Counted from the stretch's first letter, positions 12,229-24,908 are shown. The stretch: 64,000 nucleotides of DNA from Apiotrichum sp. Y4204 (GCA_025531455.1 JAMYHL010000028.1:434001-498000); one strand, 5' to 3'. The notes: generated by a model not told the origin, from the letters alone. A program made the numbers and translations.

Positions 12229-15200
12229 ATGGCAGCGGCTCTCTTCCACGTCGCGCGCCTTACGCGCCGCGCACGCATCCACGCGCGCCCGGAGCTGCGC
12301 TTCGTCGCGTCCAGCTCGCGAGCGGGGGCTGCGACCCGCGATGCGATCGAGCACGAGACTCCGGGAGGAAAGGCGCCGGTTTCCCGGGGACGCGCAGAGG
12401 AGAGGGACTACGAGGAGGCGCTGGCGTTTGCGCGCGAGCTCGCCATTGACCGGCAGATGCATGGTGAGCTTCCTCATCTGGTGCGAAGCTGACGACAGCG
12501 CGGGGGATGCGCCGGTCCCGCCTCCCGAGCCTATTCAAGTACATGCCCGAGGGCGATGTGATGGCTGTTCTTGCGGACGCGAAGGCATCAAAAGGCGGCG
12601 CTGAGGCTATAGTCTCTGAGGCGGTCGCGGGGCCGTCGCGTCTTGCGGCCCACAATCCTTCAGACGTCGTCCTCGATGAGCCCATGCAGACGAGCAGGAA
12701 GGGCAAGGGGAAGGCAGCCCCACGACGGACTTCGATTGGTACGGAGGCGGTGAACTCCGCTGCAGCTGCAGTGCAGTGCTCTGCAGGGCAGGCAGCTGTA
12801 CAGCCCGCCGAGGCAGCGGAGACTGTGTCACGTAGGAAGGCCATCCCGACGCTGTTCGACATGGCAGATGCAAAGGCTGCAGAACAGCCTGCTGCAGATC
12901 CACCGCCGCCAGAAACAGGTGAGCAGTGGCGGCCGACCCCACTAACGACGCAGAATACACCTCCGGGCCGCGACGCAATCCCGTTGGCGTCCAGCTCCTA
13001 TCAAAGGAGATGCACCGACAAGTCTTCCCTGGCCCACCGCTAGCACGGCCACCATCGGCGCTGATTGACGTCTCGAAGCGACATCTCGGAGAACACGGCC
13101 TGAATCCAGATGGTGCGGCAGTGCTGCCCGAGATATCCTTCGACCTGCCCCCTCTCGAGGGCGGAAACATCCGCGAGCATTTCCACGCTCTGGGAGAGCA
13201 TGCAGCGGAGCCATACCTTTCCATGGCGAAGGAGTTTGCGGAGACAGAACTTCCCTCAATGCCGACGTCGTGGAACGTCAGCCGCCCGGGATGGATGCGG
13301 TACGGCAGAGATGGGAGCGTCACTCCCGTGGATAGCCTGAATGGCGAGAAGATGGTGTGCTTCGATGTCGAGACGCTGTACAAACTGTCGAAGTATCCTG
13401 TCATGGCCACCGCAGCGAGCGCGGACGCGTGGTACTCGTGGCTGAGCCCGCAGCTCTTTGTTGAGCCGGCCGTGGACAGCGACACGGGGAAGCGCATGCC
13501 GTGGGATATGAGCGTCGACGAGCGGTATCCGCATACGCTTATTCCGCTGTTTCCTGGTGGCAAGGCGCCAGCAATCGCTATTGGACATAATATCGGATAC
13601 GACCGTGCGCGTGTCGCGGAGGAGTACGCGCTGGAGCGGACGCCGACGCGGTGGCTCGATACGCTGAGTCTGCACGTCGCGACCCGCGGTATAACGTCTG
13701 TGCAACGCCCGGCGTGGATAAAGCACCGGAACGTCAAGCGTGATGACGAAGAACGCCAGTTGGATGCGATGGAGGTTCTCTCGGAACAGGCTGTGGCGAA
13801 CGGCGATAAACTGCTCGCGGAGAGCATTGCGGACTGGAGCTCCGCGCTTGACGGTGCAAACTCGAGCTCTCTGGAGGAGGCGCATACGTGGGAAGACACG
13901 ACGTCTGTGAATTCTCTTGCAGATGTCGCCAAACTGCATTGTGGGATCCAGGTCGACAAATCGGTGCGCGACCGCTTCGGCGACGAGAGCATCACGCATG
14001 CGTCGCAGCTGCGGCCCGAGCTGGATGACCTCCTCACATACTGCGCGTCCGACGTGAAGATTACGCACGACGTGTACAGGGTGGTTCTCCCACTCTTCCT
14101 CAACAGCTGCCCGCACCCTGCGACATTTGCTGGCGTGCTCTCCATGGGCAACTCGTTCCTTCCCGTCGACAAGCGTTGGGGAGAGTATCTCGAGGCATCG
14201 GAGAACATGTACCAGAGCCTCAAGGAGGACGTGCGTGTTGCCTTGCGCACCCTCGCGGAGCGGCTCCGGAAGGAAGGGCCGTCTGAGGACGATCCGTGGA
14301 GCAGCCAGCTTGACTGGACGCCGAAGCCTGCGCGCTGGGCCGATGCTGATGCGAGCACGTCCACCAAGCCAAAAGACCTGCAACCAGCGTGGTACGCCCC
14401 AATTGCAGAGGACAAGAGCTTTGTGGCGTCAACCAAATGCCAAAATCGCGTCCTCCCTCTCATTCTCCAAATGTCCTACCGCGGCTACCCAGTGTACTAT
14501 CTGCAAGAGCACGCGTGGTGCTTCCGCGCACCCCTCGACGCCATTGCCGAGCTGACAAGTCTCCACGGCGTGCCCATCGAGCCAGGACCAAAGGATACGG
14601 GCCTTGAGCAGTTCGCCGACGAGTACACGTTCTTCCGCATCGCCCCGAAAGGCAGCACCCGGCGGACAAAGCTCACTGGCAGGAATGTCAGCAAGGACGT
14701 CAGGACTGGTCTGCTCACGAGCACGTATCCCGACCTCCTGGAGCGTGTTATCCGTGACGGAGTTGAGGACGCGACGTCCGACCTCGCGGAATGTGCGGCA
14801 ATGATGCTCAAAGCCGGGAACAGTAACGACTGGGCGGCACAGCTTGATTGGACGAAGGTCGCGGTCGAGACGCCTTTCGCTGCACCCGCGAGTGAAGCTG
14901 GTTCCCCCTCCCCGTCCTCCTCGCCTCGCACCCGAAAGAGCGCGTTTGGCACCTGGCCAAAATGGTACTGGGACCTCTCCGTGCCTGTGAAATCCAAAAA
15001 GGCCGGGGCTGGTGAGCTGGACCTCACGATGCGAAAGTCTGTGGCGCCGCTGCTGCTCCGCATGCAGTGGAATGGTTATCCGCTTGCCCACAGCAAGGAG
15101 CACAAATGGCTGTACCGCGTGCCGCGGGGGGACATTACACAGGATACGAACGGACCCCTGGACGAAGATAAAGCGGTGTCGTTCAAGCCGCTGAAGGGCG

Positions 15201-16894
15201 ACGAGCATCTCGCGCAAGATAACGGCTTTGCCTACTTCCGAATCCCCCACAAGGACGGCGACGGGAACAATGTCGGGAACCCGTTGTCCAAGGCCTTCCT
15301 CAAGGCTGTCGAGAGCGGTGTATTGTCCTCTGCGCTCTCGTCGGACCCGGATCAACAGCTTGCATCGGCGGCGTCGACAGCTACGAACATGAACGCCCTC
15401 TGCTCATACTGGATATCGTCGCGGGAGCGCATCATGAACCAGTTTGTGGTGTACGACAAGATGGACCAGGGCATGATTCTCCCTCAGGTCATCACGATGG
15501 GGACCGTCACCCGGCGTGCGGTGGAGGCGACCTGGCTCACAGCCTCGAACGCGAAGAAGAACCGCGTTGGCTCCGAGCTCAAGGCGATGGTCCGCGCACC
15601 GCCAGGGTACGCGATTGTCGGTGCGGATGTGGATTCCGAAGAACTGTGGATCTCGAGTGTGATGGGCGATTCACAGTTTGGGTTCCATGGAGCAACGGCC
15701 ATCGGATGGATGACCCTTGAAGGGACAAAGTCGGCTGGTACCGACCTGCATTCCAAGACGGCGAGCATTCTGCACATTTCGCGTGACGCCGCAAAGGTGT
15801 TCAACTACTCGCGCATCTATGGTGCCGGCAAGCCGCATGCCATCCAGCTGCTTCTTCAGGGTGATGGCAAGCTGACGCGCGAGGCGGCCGACGACCTCGC
15901 CACAAAGCTGTACAAGCAGACCAAGGGCACCAAGACGTTCAGGTCAAAGGGAATGCCGCCCGCTGCGGCACAGTATCTCTGGCACGGCGGCTCAGAGTCG
16001 TATCTCTTCAACACGCTCGAATCTATTGCACTCATGGATCGGCCAACTACCCCGGCACTTGGATGTGGCGTCACTCGCGCGCTGCGCAAGTCGTTCCTCG
16101 ACGCGGGACACAGCTACCTCCCGTCGCGCATCAACTGGGTTGTGCAGTCTTCTGGGGTTGATTATCTCCACCTCCTGATTACAGCCATGGAGTATCTGCT
16201 TGAAAAATACGCCATCAATGCCCGCTACCTCCTCTCGGTGCACGACGAGGTGCGATACCTCGCCGTCGAGAAGGACAAGTACCGCTGCGCGCTGGCGCTG
16301 CAGATTGCGAATGTGTGGACGCGCGCGCTGTTCTGCTACAACCTGGGATTGGACGACATGCCGCAGGGCATTGCGTTCTTCTCGGCCGTGGATGTGGACC
16401 ATGTGCTCCGCAAGGAAACGGACATGACTTGCGTGACCCCCTCGCACCCCGCCGCACTCCAGTGCGGCGAGAGTCTGGACATTAACCAGCTGCTATCCAT
16501 CACTGGCGGCCAGCTAGGCGTCGACCGCCGCCCTGCTCCCCTCCCGCGCGTGTCCGACCCGGGAGCACCAGTCCGCATCTTCGACGACCTCCAGGCCCCG
16601 ACCCATCAGCGCTTCCTCGTCGCGCAGGCGAGTGCGTCCCCCCGCACGTCCCGGCTGTACCTTGACAGTCTCCCGGGCCTTCCTGGTGCTGTAGCGAAGA
16701 AGAAGCGTGTGCCAAAGGACAAGCCCGCCGGCGGTGCCGGAAAATCTCGACGGGCGCCCAGCACCAAGGAAGTCGACTTTGCTGATGGCATCGTCTTTGA
16801 TGCCTACCACAGCGATGCGTGGAGCGACAAGGACACGAGCGAGGCGTATGCCCAGATCCGTCCCCGTTCATCTACGCGACGCAGTGCATGCTGA
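12229..16894 (+). CDS. MIP1: Mitochondrial DNA polymerase gamma catalytic subunit
   Basis: This is the family-A replicase and proofreader of mitochondrial DNA. Exons are 12229-12463, 12499-12918 and 12954-16894; both introns are exactly 35 nt. The product is 1531 aa. The N-terminus (MAAALFHVARLTRRARIHAR) is a typical matrix-targeting helix. Exonuclease motifs: Exo I FDVETLYK with D356, Exo II GHNIGYD with D435, Exo III YCASD with D585. Polymerase motifs: A GADVDSEE with D1110, B RDAAKVFNYSRIYGAG with R1162, K1166 and Y1170, C VHDE with D1316. All catalytic residues are present, so the enzyme should be active in synthesis and proofreading. The tail after about residue 1390 is low complexity and basic, like the C-terminal extension of yeast Mip1. 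Long open frames on the opposite strand are shadows of this GC-rich gene. Confidence 0.98.
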
Positions 16895-17155
16895 TTGAGA
16901 TTGTGCAATGTGCTTCGCACTTGTGTTATTGTACAGTATTGTTCTGCTTAGCCGCATGTATCCTCTTGTGTAACTTTTCGAGTGCCAAGTCGATCCGACC
17001 TCCACTCCCGCCACCCATCCTTCCAACGCCCTGCTTCTCGCTCTCTCTCCACATTCCATTCTTGCTTGCAGTCAAAAGCAAACTCACTCTTTTGTCTCAC
17101 CACCAATCCCATCTATTAACATTCTGCACTAACCTCCCTCCCCCGGCGCGGCATC

Positions 17156-20100
17156 ATGTCCAGCACGGGCAGGCAATCCAGCCGCCTGCAAACGCAGCGG
17201 AACCGATATTTTCGGCGGAACGCGGACCCCGTCCCGGCCATGATGAGCCTCGCGCGCTTTGTCGCCCCGACAAGCACAAGCACAAGCGGAAACGACGCCG
17301 CTCCTCCCTCCGCTCCGCGTCCAACGCACATGTCCCCGCCCCCGCTCCCCACACCGCTGCCGACCCAGCCCTCGCCCTCGCCCTCGCGCTTCCGCGAGTC
17401 CGCCCCGCCGCCGACTCCACCGCCGACCGCACCTCCTCCCCTTGCCGCCGCTCGCAGTCTTGCCACCCCCGGACCGTCCCAAGATCGCCCCTCAGCACCC
17501 CAGCGGACGCCGATCGCCATCCAGCCGCGCAACGCCAGCGCTGGTCCGTCACGTCCGCGCGTCCCAGCCTCCCAGCAGCGGAATGCCACGCCGGGGCCCT
17601 CGCGCCCAAGACTGTCTGCTGCGCCATCCGGCACCACTGCACGTCCGGACCCTACAGCGCAGCCCACACCAAGGCCCATCCAGCCGCGACCCACCGCGCC
17701 GTCTGGCACAACTGCACCTCCGCGTGACCCGGCTGCGCGGAACGCCACTCCGGGACCCTCCCGCCCGCGACCGTCTGCCGCGCCGCGCACACCCGGCCGA
17801 CCTGAGCACTTGTCGCCCTCGTCGTCGAGACGCCCCGCGCCACGGCTAGACTCGGAGTCGCCCGTGCGCCGCCGGCCGTTACCGAAAGACCAGCGCCGCG
17901 GGCGCCGGAAAGAGTCCCGGTACCAGACGATTATTGGGCCCGAGGGGACGACTCGCCTGGAGCTGATTCTCAAGGAGCACCGCCGGATGAAAGATGTACC
18001 CGTCTTCCATCCTCTTATGTGAGCGCCAGCACGATCGATACTGACGGCAGGGACGTGTTTTGCGGGCTTTGCTTGGAGAAGATTTATCGGTGCACGGCAT
18101 GGGAAGTCGATCCTTTTAACCGCATCGACCGGCCGTCTGTCCGCGGCTACTGCCGGGAGTGCAAGCTGAACCGCCGCCTGCCGTGCAGCGTCGCAAGCGA
18201 CCTCCTTCAGTGTGTTGAGGAACGGCGGTGGCGGTCCGAGATCGGAACCAGGATGGACAACAGGATGGAGTCCCGTGTCGTGAGTATTTTCCGGCGGCCG
18301 CTAGAGGCCGCTCCGACGACGCCGTTCCGACGAGCCGCTCACCTCAGTGCGCAATAGGCGGTGCAGTGCTCGCAGCCAGGGAAAGGGGCATCTGGGGCCA
18401 GGAGTGGGAGGAGGTCCGCTTCGACTATGGCAACCTCGACGTTGTCGGGGAGCCCTTCAACCTCGACGCCTATTTTGCCGAACACGACAGGCGCCGCCGC
18501 CGCGAGAAGGTCGAGGTTCCAGAAACAGACGACGAAGGGGCCTACGAATACGAGCTGATCGAGGTGCCGCCGCCTCCAGGGATCGGAGAGCCACTGTTCC
18601 CACATGATCCGCTGGTGGAAGTCGATAGCGATGATGGCGACGATCCGATGATCGACGATTCGACATCGCTCGTCGAGATCGACGATGTCGCCCCACTAAT
18701 CAACGGGACGTCGCAGGGCAATGACCCGCACGCAGATGCTGAGCTGGAGCTTGGCCACGAGCAAGACTTCGGCCACGAGCAGGACTTTGGCCACGAGCAG
18801 GACTTCGGCCACGAGCAAGACTTCGGCCACGAGCAGGACTCCGGTCACGAGCAGGACGTCGGCCACGACTCGGAAATCGAGGCCGAGCAGGAGGTCGGTG
18901 ACAATTTCGAGGAGGTGCAGGGCGAGCTCGACGAACAGACCATGTCGGCCGATGTTGAAGACGCCCCCGATCCTCAGGGCGACTGGCTGCACCTTGACAA
19001 CGAGTCGGAACGGCGGCACGAAGAACAAAAACGCCAGCTCTTCGAGATAGTCCAAAAGCGGACCGCGGACGTTGTCAGCCTCAAGGAGGACGTGGCGAAC
19101 CTCCGAAAAGAACTCGAGGAGACGCGGAACCGCGCAAGGGCAGACCAGGCCGCCAAGGCGGGTCTCGAGAAGGAAGTCTTTGACGCACGGAACCGCGCGA
19201 GGGCAGACCAGGCCGCCAAGGCCGCTCTGGAGGAGAAGTGCCGCCATCTGCAAAGTCGCACAGAGCACGCTGCGTCTTTTGAGGAGCTTGAGGCCCAGCT
19301 CGCATTGCGCACCAAGGAGCGCGACGACGCGCGCGCTTCGAAAAGTGAGGAGACGGCCCTCTGGAGCAAACGCGTCGGCACGCTTGACGCCGAGCTCGTG
19401 ATCCGGACCAAGGAGCGAGACGAGGCGCGCGTCTTGGCGACACGCTTGATCGAACTCGCACGCAAACTCGGGGCCGCACTCGAGATCCGCACCAAGGAGC
19501 GTGACGAGGCCCGCGCCCACGACGGGAGTGAGGCGCGGAAACACCTGGACGCCCGTATCGTCATTCTCGAGGCAGACCTGGCACTGCGCACGAAGGAGCG
19601 CGACGAAGCGCGCGCGTCCAGAGATGAGGAGGGGAACAACTCGCGCGCGCGCGCCTCCGAACTCGAGACTGAGCTCGCGCTGCGTATCAGGGAGCGTGAC
19701 GAAGCGCGCGTATCCTTAAATGAGGAGAGAAACGGCTCGCGCGCGCGGGCCTCCGAAGCGCGTGTATCTCTGGATGAGGAGAAAAGACGCTCCGAGTCGC
19801 GGATCGCCAAACTCGAGACTGAGCTCGTGCGGCGCACAAAGGAGCGCGACGAGGCGCGCGTCGATCTGCACGATGAAAGGCAGTTCTCCCGGATGGCGCA
19901 GCAGGCCGCCATGACCCGGTGCGATCGGATCAACCAGCTGAGTGGACCGGCCGAGAACCTCGAAGTGCAACTGCAGACGATCGTGGACGCCGGCGCTCGC
20001 GATGACGCGCACCTTCACGCCTTGCAGACGTCCCGTGTCGTTGTCAAACGCCTCATCGACATTTTGCGGTCGGACGACGAAGGGATGCCGCCGCCAAAGC

Positions 20101-20366
20101 GCAAGCGCAAGAGAACTCTGTCGCCGTCGCGGCCACGCCAATCGCTGTCGCGGTCGCGCTCGCACGCCCAGTCATACTCCCAGGCCTCCCAAGTCGCGTC
20201 ATCCTCCCACGTCCGACCACCTTCACACATTCAGCCACCCTCCCCCGTCCGGTCTTCCTCGCGCGTGCGGTCTCCCTCCCCCGCTGAGTCGCGCATGTCG
20301 CAGATCTTTTCTGTGTCTCACGCGCGGGGAACACTGCCCACGCCGACGCGCGACATACCTGTATAA
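17156..20366 (+). CDS. Unrecognised zinc-ribbon and repeat coiled-coil protein
   Basis: I do not recognise this 1036-aa protein. Exons are 17156-18018, 18051-18279 and 18348-20366; the introns are 32 and 68 nt. Order of parts: a Pro/Ser/Arg-rich disordered region (1-280); a four-cysteine ribbon (CGLC at 292-295, CREC at 322-325); an acidic segment containing six copies of GHEQD plus one hydrophobic or Ser residue (500-535); a long coiled coil (about 590-880) in which RTKERDEAR or close variants recur six times; a basic patch PPKRKRKR that looks like a nuclear localisation signal; and a Ser/Arg/His-rich tail. The ribbon suggests binding of nucleic acid or protein, the coil suggests oligomers; both are inference. 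The 261 bp upstream are pyrimidine-rich. It is convergent with the Kre9-like gene. A second protein of similar make-up lies at 54958-57661. Confidence 0.8.
18753..18860 (+). repeat. 18-bp coding tandem repeat, six copies
   Basis: Six consecutive 18-bp units encode GHEQD followed by F, F, F, F, S and V, then a seventh partial unit (GH). Copies differ mainly at third positions (CAA/CAG, TTC/TTT), so the array is old enough to have drifted while the peptide was kept. Confidence 0.95.
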
Positions 20367-20675
20367 CAATAACCTGTAACGACACTTGGACACCAGTCTA
20401 TGCCTAATGCCGCTTCTTGCGTAAAATACCCGTGCATGCGATAATACGTAGAATAGGAGACATATAAAGTTCTTGATCATGGACCATGGAATAAGGGGGA
20501 GGATGCGCGGGCAGCCATGCAGTGGACAGTGGACGTGTGGGTGGTCGGTGTGGGGGTGGACGGCGGCTGGGGACCGGCAAGCGTGGGGAGACGTAGAGGT
20601 TGCAGTGTCCGAAGGGGGATATCTGTGATGCTCGAAGCAATTGCCAAGAACTGGCATTCTAGTATCGCCTCACGA
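20367..20675. other. Convergent 3' spacer
   Basis: This 309-bp spacer lies between the stop codons of the zinc/coiled-coil gene and the Kre9-like gene. It should hold both 3' ends. No repeat or further frame of note. Confidence 0.6.
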
Positions 20676-21750
20676 TTAGGCGAAGAGGGCGGCGGCAGCG
20701 ACGACGGCGCCGACGACAGCGGCAGGCGCAGCGGCCGAGACGCGGTGGGTGGCCCCGCCACCAACAGGGCCGTTAGGGCCGTTGCCGGGCCCCGCGGCGC
20801 CAATGGTGGCAGCGGCGACGCCGGTGAGTGTGACGCCTGGCGGGATATCGGTGCCCGTGTTCAGACCCTGCATGTAGAGCGTGATGCCGTTGGGGCCGGT
20901 GCCCTGCGCGGCGGGGGCGGTGGGGGTTGCAGTCGAGTTGTTGTCGGGGCCGAGCGCGCCAATACCAAAGTAGATTGGGTTGCCTGACTCGTCCTTTGCA
21001 ATGTTGCCGTTGACGTCCTTGTCCGCCTCTGTCGGAGGGACATTCTCGCCATTCGGGCCGGTAATCGCAAAGCGGGTGGACCAGGTCTGGGGGCTCATCT
21101 GACCGTTGGCCCAGTTGGCGCTGAGTTGTCAGTTTGGGACGATACGCCAAGGGGCTCGGCGCGCGCCATGCGCGCGATGCAGTGCAAGTCGCTGCGCGTG
21201 GCGCGCCGCGACGCGTGGGTCAAACTCACAAGCGCAGGAAGTAGATCTTCGAGTAGGGGTGGACAACGGGCGCGTTCCAGTCGTACGAGGTCTGGTTCAT
21301 CGCGTCAAAGCCAGACACGATTGTTGCGAGCGAGATCTGGTTGAAGTTGGGGCCGGTCATAAACTCGATGGTCACATTGTTCCACGGCGCCACGTCCGCG
21401 TTGATGTCCCAGGTGATGTGGATCGGTGTGCCGACCTTGACTGCCGTGTCGCCGCTGGGCTCAGTCGGCATGATGGCGGCGTTGCCGTCGCTCGAGCCGC
21501 CAGCGGCCGATCCGTCCGACGTAGTCGGCTGCTGTGCACCGCCGTCAGTCGGGGAGGGCGCGGCGCTTGCGCCGCCGTCGGCTCCGGAGGTCGCGGCGGG
21601 GTCGCCTCCAGTGTCGCCGCCAGTGTCACCACCGTCACCACCGGCGTTGGGGTCCGCGCCCGTGTCGGCGGGAGCGTTGGGGTCCTGCGCGGCGATCGGG
21701 GAGAGGACGGCGAGGGCCGCGATGAGGAGCGGGAGGAAGTGTGCGCGCAT
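20676..21750 (-). CDS. GPI-anchored Kre9/Knh1-type cell wall protein
   Basis: Exons are 21750-21230 and 21120-20676 with a 109-nt intron, giving 321 aa. Residues 1-21 form a clear secretory signal peptide (MRAHFLPLLIAALAVLSPIAA). A Gly/Asp/Ser/Thr-rich spacer (22-100) is followed by a domain like the N-terminal Ser-Thr-rich GPI-anchored family (Kre9/Knh1, about 105-190), with the hallmark start VKVGTPIHITWDI and end YFLRFANW. There are several N-glycosylation sites (NNVT, NQTS, NNST). The C-terminus is a Gly/Asn-rich stretch then a hydrophobic Ala/Val tail (AAVVGAVVAAAALFA), which fits a GPI attachment signal. It should be displayed at the plasma membrane or wall; members of the family are linked to beta-1,6-glucan assembly. 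The splice join codes F at TT|C and restores the domain. Confidence 0.88.
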
Positions 21751-22731
21751 GGTCGGAAGAGGTGAGGGGTGAGAGGCGATGGGAGGGGAAGAGGAGGAAG
21801 ACGAGCGGGATCCGTGGAAATGAAGGAGAGTGGGGCGGAAGGCGAGGTGCGGAGGATGGGACGGAGATGCGAGATGGATGAGAGGGGTAGAAGGAGGATT
21901 GAAGGGAGCGAGATGGGGGAGGATGGAGAAAGAGATGGGATGAGATGGGTTGGAATGTGAATGGATGCCGTCGACGACAGATGGGATGGCGGCGAAAAGA
22001 GGCGGCCTGTGCACAGAAAGGTCACACCAAAAAAGCAAAGAAGACGCTGCATCCACCACTGGCAGTAGTCTACTGGCTGCCATTTCCCTTTGGTAGCCCG
22101 TTCAGGATGATGCTCTCTCCCTTTCGCTCCCGATCGCTCTCCCATCCACCTCTCTCCCTAGCATCGCTCTCCCCTCCTACAGTCATTTTTTTCCTCCTCC
22201 CCCTTCGCTAGTCGTGTGGTGCTGCCTGGTCACCCCTGAAGAGCACCAAACTCCAAACTGTATATTTTCACTGTAGTGGGGGGATGCAATGCACTCCAAC
22301 GGCAACAGCCCTGGCCGTCAATTGCTTCAACTGCCCATGGCCCATGGTGGGATTCACAGCACTCTGCACAAGAGCCCAGACAGGCCAGCCACCAGAAGGC
22401 ACACTAGGCACGGCACGGCACGCTCGCCGGCCTGGGAAGCGGTCAGAACCGGAGGGGGAGCCAAGAGTCGGCGTCCTCTCCTCTCCTGCCTGTGTACCGC
22501 CAATGCCAAAAGCTGGCTGCTGCGCACGAGCCCAGAATACACCACCCAAGAACATCGCGAAGAAAAACCAAACAGCCACTAGGAGGCACTGGACCCTGGG
22601 ATAACGGAGGCAAAAAAAAAATAAAAGGGAAACCGCTCCGCGCCCAAGCGCCCAAGCGCCCATTACCTAGTCGGCCGGTGCATCAATGGGGCGCGTGGCC
22701 CCGCGTGAGGTCCATGCGAGTTCATCGTGCT

Positions 22732-22817
22732 GATCATGCTGATTGCTGATCCGTGATCGAGTAGATCAGGTGATCTGACGCTTCTCATCCCCCTTGCAAG
22801 TGTCACGATCAACGATC
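22732..22817. promoter_or_regulatory. GATC cluster upstream of the membrane protein gene
   Basis: Seven GATC tetramers occur in 86 bp, where about one per 256 bp is expected by chance. Most are preceded by T. The cluster sits about 115 bp upstream of the TATA box. A role as a binding platform is inference. Confidence 0.4.
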
Positions 22818-22932
22818 GTCATGCATTTTTCATTTCCTGGCGCTGCATCTTCTTTTATGACGTCAGTAGCTCAGTAGTTTGTGTGTCACACCGCCCCCTC
22901 CCAGCACTAGACGACCAGTGTGGCCCCGACGG

Positions 22933-22939
22933 TATATAT
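22933..22939 (+). promoter_or_regulatory. TATA box of the membrane protein gene
   Basis: TATATAT lies 78 bp before the ATG at 23017, a usual distance for a fungal core promoter. Confidence 0.55.
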
Positions 22940-23016
22940 GCGACTCCATTCCGTCCCCACCGCCGAAACACCCAACAGGTACAGTACACCCCCGCCACAG
23001 CACACACGACATCACG

Positions 23017-24417
23017 ATGAGCAGCTACGACCAGCCGCAGGAGATGATAACGATGGACGAGTTCCGCGAGAGCATGCGCTTTGTGCGCTTGCAGATCGCC
23101 GTTCCTATCTCGGGTGGGTACGAGGTGTGGCGATGGATGGAGCCGAGTGGGCGGACACCGAAGCGAACAGGACAGGTCTGAGGCCGTGTCCGAGCGGATA
23201 TCCGTGGCCACAGCGTCTGCGATAGTTCGAAGTCACCCATGATTTAGCTAACGGCAGTGCTTATGTCCCTTGGGACAACGATAATCTGTTCTATGATAAT
23301 CAAGCCCGGTCTCGGTACGTCTGTTCCTCTCAACTGTTCTGACAATAGGCGCGATTATGGACCTGCACCCGACGCTCCTGACGCCGAGCAAGAAGATTCT
23401 CGGAGTGTATGTCGCAGTGTTTTTCATACTCCAGGGTGAGTGAAGGAAGGATGGGATTGGACTGACGACAGGGGGTATGTGTCTCCTCCTTATCGTTGCG
23501 CGGGGTCGGGAAACTAAGGTAGGTGTTGGAAACCCCAGCGCCAGCAGAGTGTGGACGGCTCGGAGGAGAACCGCCACCTCGGCGAACGGAGCCAAGTAGC
23601 AATATCCATTTAAACACGAGCTGACAGCAGGAAACCCTCGTGAGGGGCGTGGGCGTCCGCATCGCCGCCGCAAACTGGCTCATGGCCGCCGGCGTAGTGT
23701 GCTGGGTAAGCCGAGTGACGCTTCAAATCGCTTACATTAGACCCTCCAATGGTTCACTCCCGCGGCGGTGCTCGTCCTCGTCGCCTTTCTCCTCGTGTAC
23801 GTCGTTCCTTCCCGACCTTCCTCTGACAACAGCCTCTCGATGCACTTCACGCTGCACCGCTTCACGCCGACCTTTGCCAAGCCTCTCACGGCGATATTCG
23901 TGCACACGACCGTGTCGCTCCTGCTCGCGCTCCTGCTCTCGATGACGCTGTACGTCGGCTCGGTCGCGCTCGGCTGGGTCATCAACAAGAGCTCAAAGTG
24001 GGACAAGTGGGTGTGGCCTGCGGTCGGCGCCCTGCTGGGCACGCACGGCCTCTCGGCACTGTGGGAAGCCTTCTCGATGCAATAGTGAGTGTCAGCTCAT
24101 TTGCCCAAGCTAACAACAGCATCCTCGCGTTCGGAAACGAGGTTCTCGCCGCTGCTGTCCTCCTCGCGGCACCCCGCACGGACCCGCGCCTCCCCGACTC
24201 GAGCCGCCCGAAGCCCGGCGCCCTCGTCTTCAGCCTGATTGGCATTCTTGCGCTGCACCCGCTCGCGCTCGCTGCGGGCATGCTGCTTGCGCGCCGCAGG
24301 CGGAGCGAGGGGCGTATTCGCCTCGAGGAGGAGGCCGAGCTTGCTGATGAGCGGGCGCGCGAGGCCGAGGAGGAGGCGCGGAGGGCGAGGCAGGCTGCCG
24401 AGGCTGTTGATGCGTGA
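23017..24417 (+). CDS. Polytopic membrane protein, eight exons, family not recognised
   Basis: Exons are 23017-23113, 23258-23314, 23349-23435, 23472-23518, 23631-23705, 23741-23796, 23833-24084 and 24120-24417; introns are 144, 34, 36, 112, 35, 36 and 35 nt. The product is 322 aa. Joining the exons gives about seven or eight hydrophobic segments (for example VLMSLGTTIICSMIIKPGL, GVYVAVFFILQGGMCLLLIV, NWLMAAGVVCWTLQWF, VLVLVAFLL, LLLALLLSMTLYVGSVALGWVI, FSLIGILALHPLALAAGMLLA) and a cytosolic-looking charged C-terminal helix of Glu, Arg and Ala. The sixth intron (23797-23832) is 36 nt and lacks a stop, so a form retaining 12 extra residues could exist. The first intron has GTGGGT. Function is unknown; a seven-segment receptor-like or transporter-like topology is possible but not shown. 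Confidence 0.8.
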
Positions 24418-24908
24418 GCGAGAGATGAGGGACTGGAAGTGGTGAGAAGATGAGAAGTCTGTGGAAGCTGCGACAGTCTTCTGTCCCAGCGTCCATTGTC
24501 GCCATTCCCCGCTCGTGATGAGTACGACCCCAAGTCTCAAAGTCCGACGCGTTCGCCGTCCATAATCCTGTAGCTGAATGAACCTGCTGGCCCTCGAGGG
24601 GCTGGCGAATGAATATTGTGCTCGCAACATGAGTGCATGCTGGTCAATGGACTGACCAGACTACCGAACCAAGCATCACTACTGAGCTTGAAACGGCCTC
24701 CCCTCGCTGCGCCACTGAACAACGCGTCGCGCCTCAGCGGCAGCCCCCATTCCACCCTCACCAACGCTCCAGATAGTACAGATAGTCACGATGGATGCAT
24801 CCACCAACAAAGAAATGAACGAAAACGAAAAAATGAGCTAGCCTCTATGATAATGTCGGCGAACCCGGTGTTCGAAGTAGTGTGTGGGTCATTCTCACGC
24901 GCACACGC
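24418..24908. other. Convergent 3' spacer before H2B
   Basis: A 491-bp spacer between the stop codons of the membrane protein gene and H2B. No further gene is seen. A GTGATGA and a CTGA about 58 nt apart (24515-24577) resemble snoRNA boxes but lack a terminal stem. Confidence 0.6.

Larger units (their letters stand above)
21751..23016. other. Intergenic with divergent promoters
   Basis: This 1.27-kb spacer separates the divergent Kre9-like gene (minus) and the membrane protein gene (plus). On the minus strand the first 450 bp are pyrimidine-rich, as in other leaders here. A GATC cluster lies at 22732-22817 and a TATA box at 22933-22939. I see no gene. Confidence 0.6.

Noticed and set aside
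12607..14463. 618-aa open frame on the minus strand
   Set aside because: It is antisense to MIP1, whose motifs and splice joins are clear. GC-rich third positions on the plus strand suppress stops in this antisense frame.
18753..18860. Regular short repeats that might suggest a CRISPR array
   Set aside because: The units are contiguous without spacers and in frame within a eukaryotic coding exon.
24515..24577. C/D box snoRNA-like pair (GTGATGA and CTGA)
   Set aside because: The flanks do not form a terminal stem, and both boxes are short enough to occur by chance.
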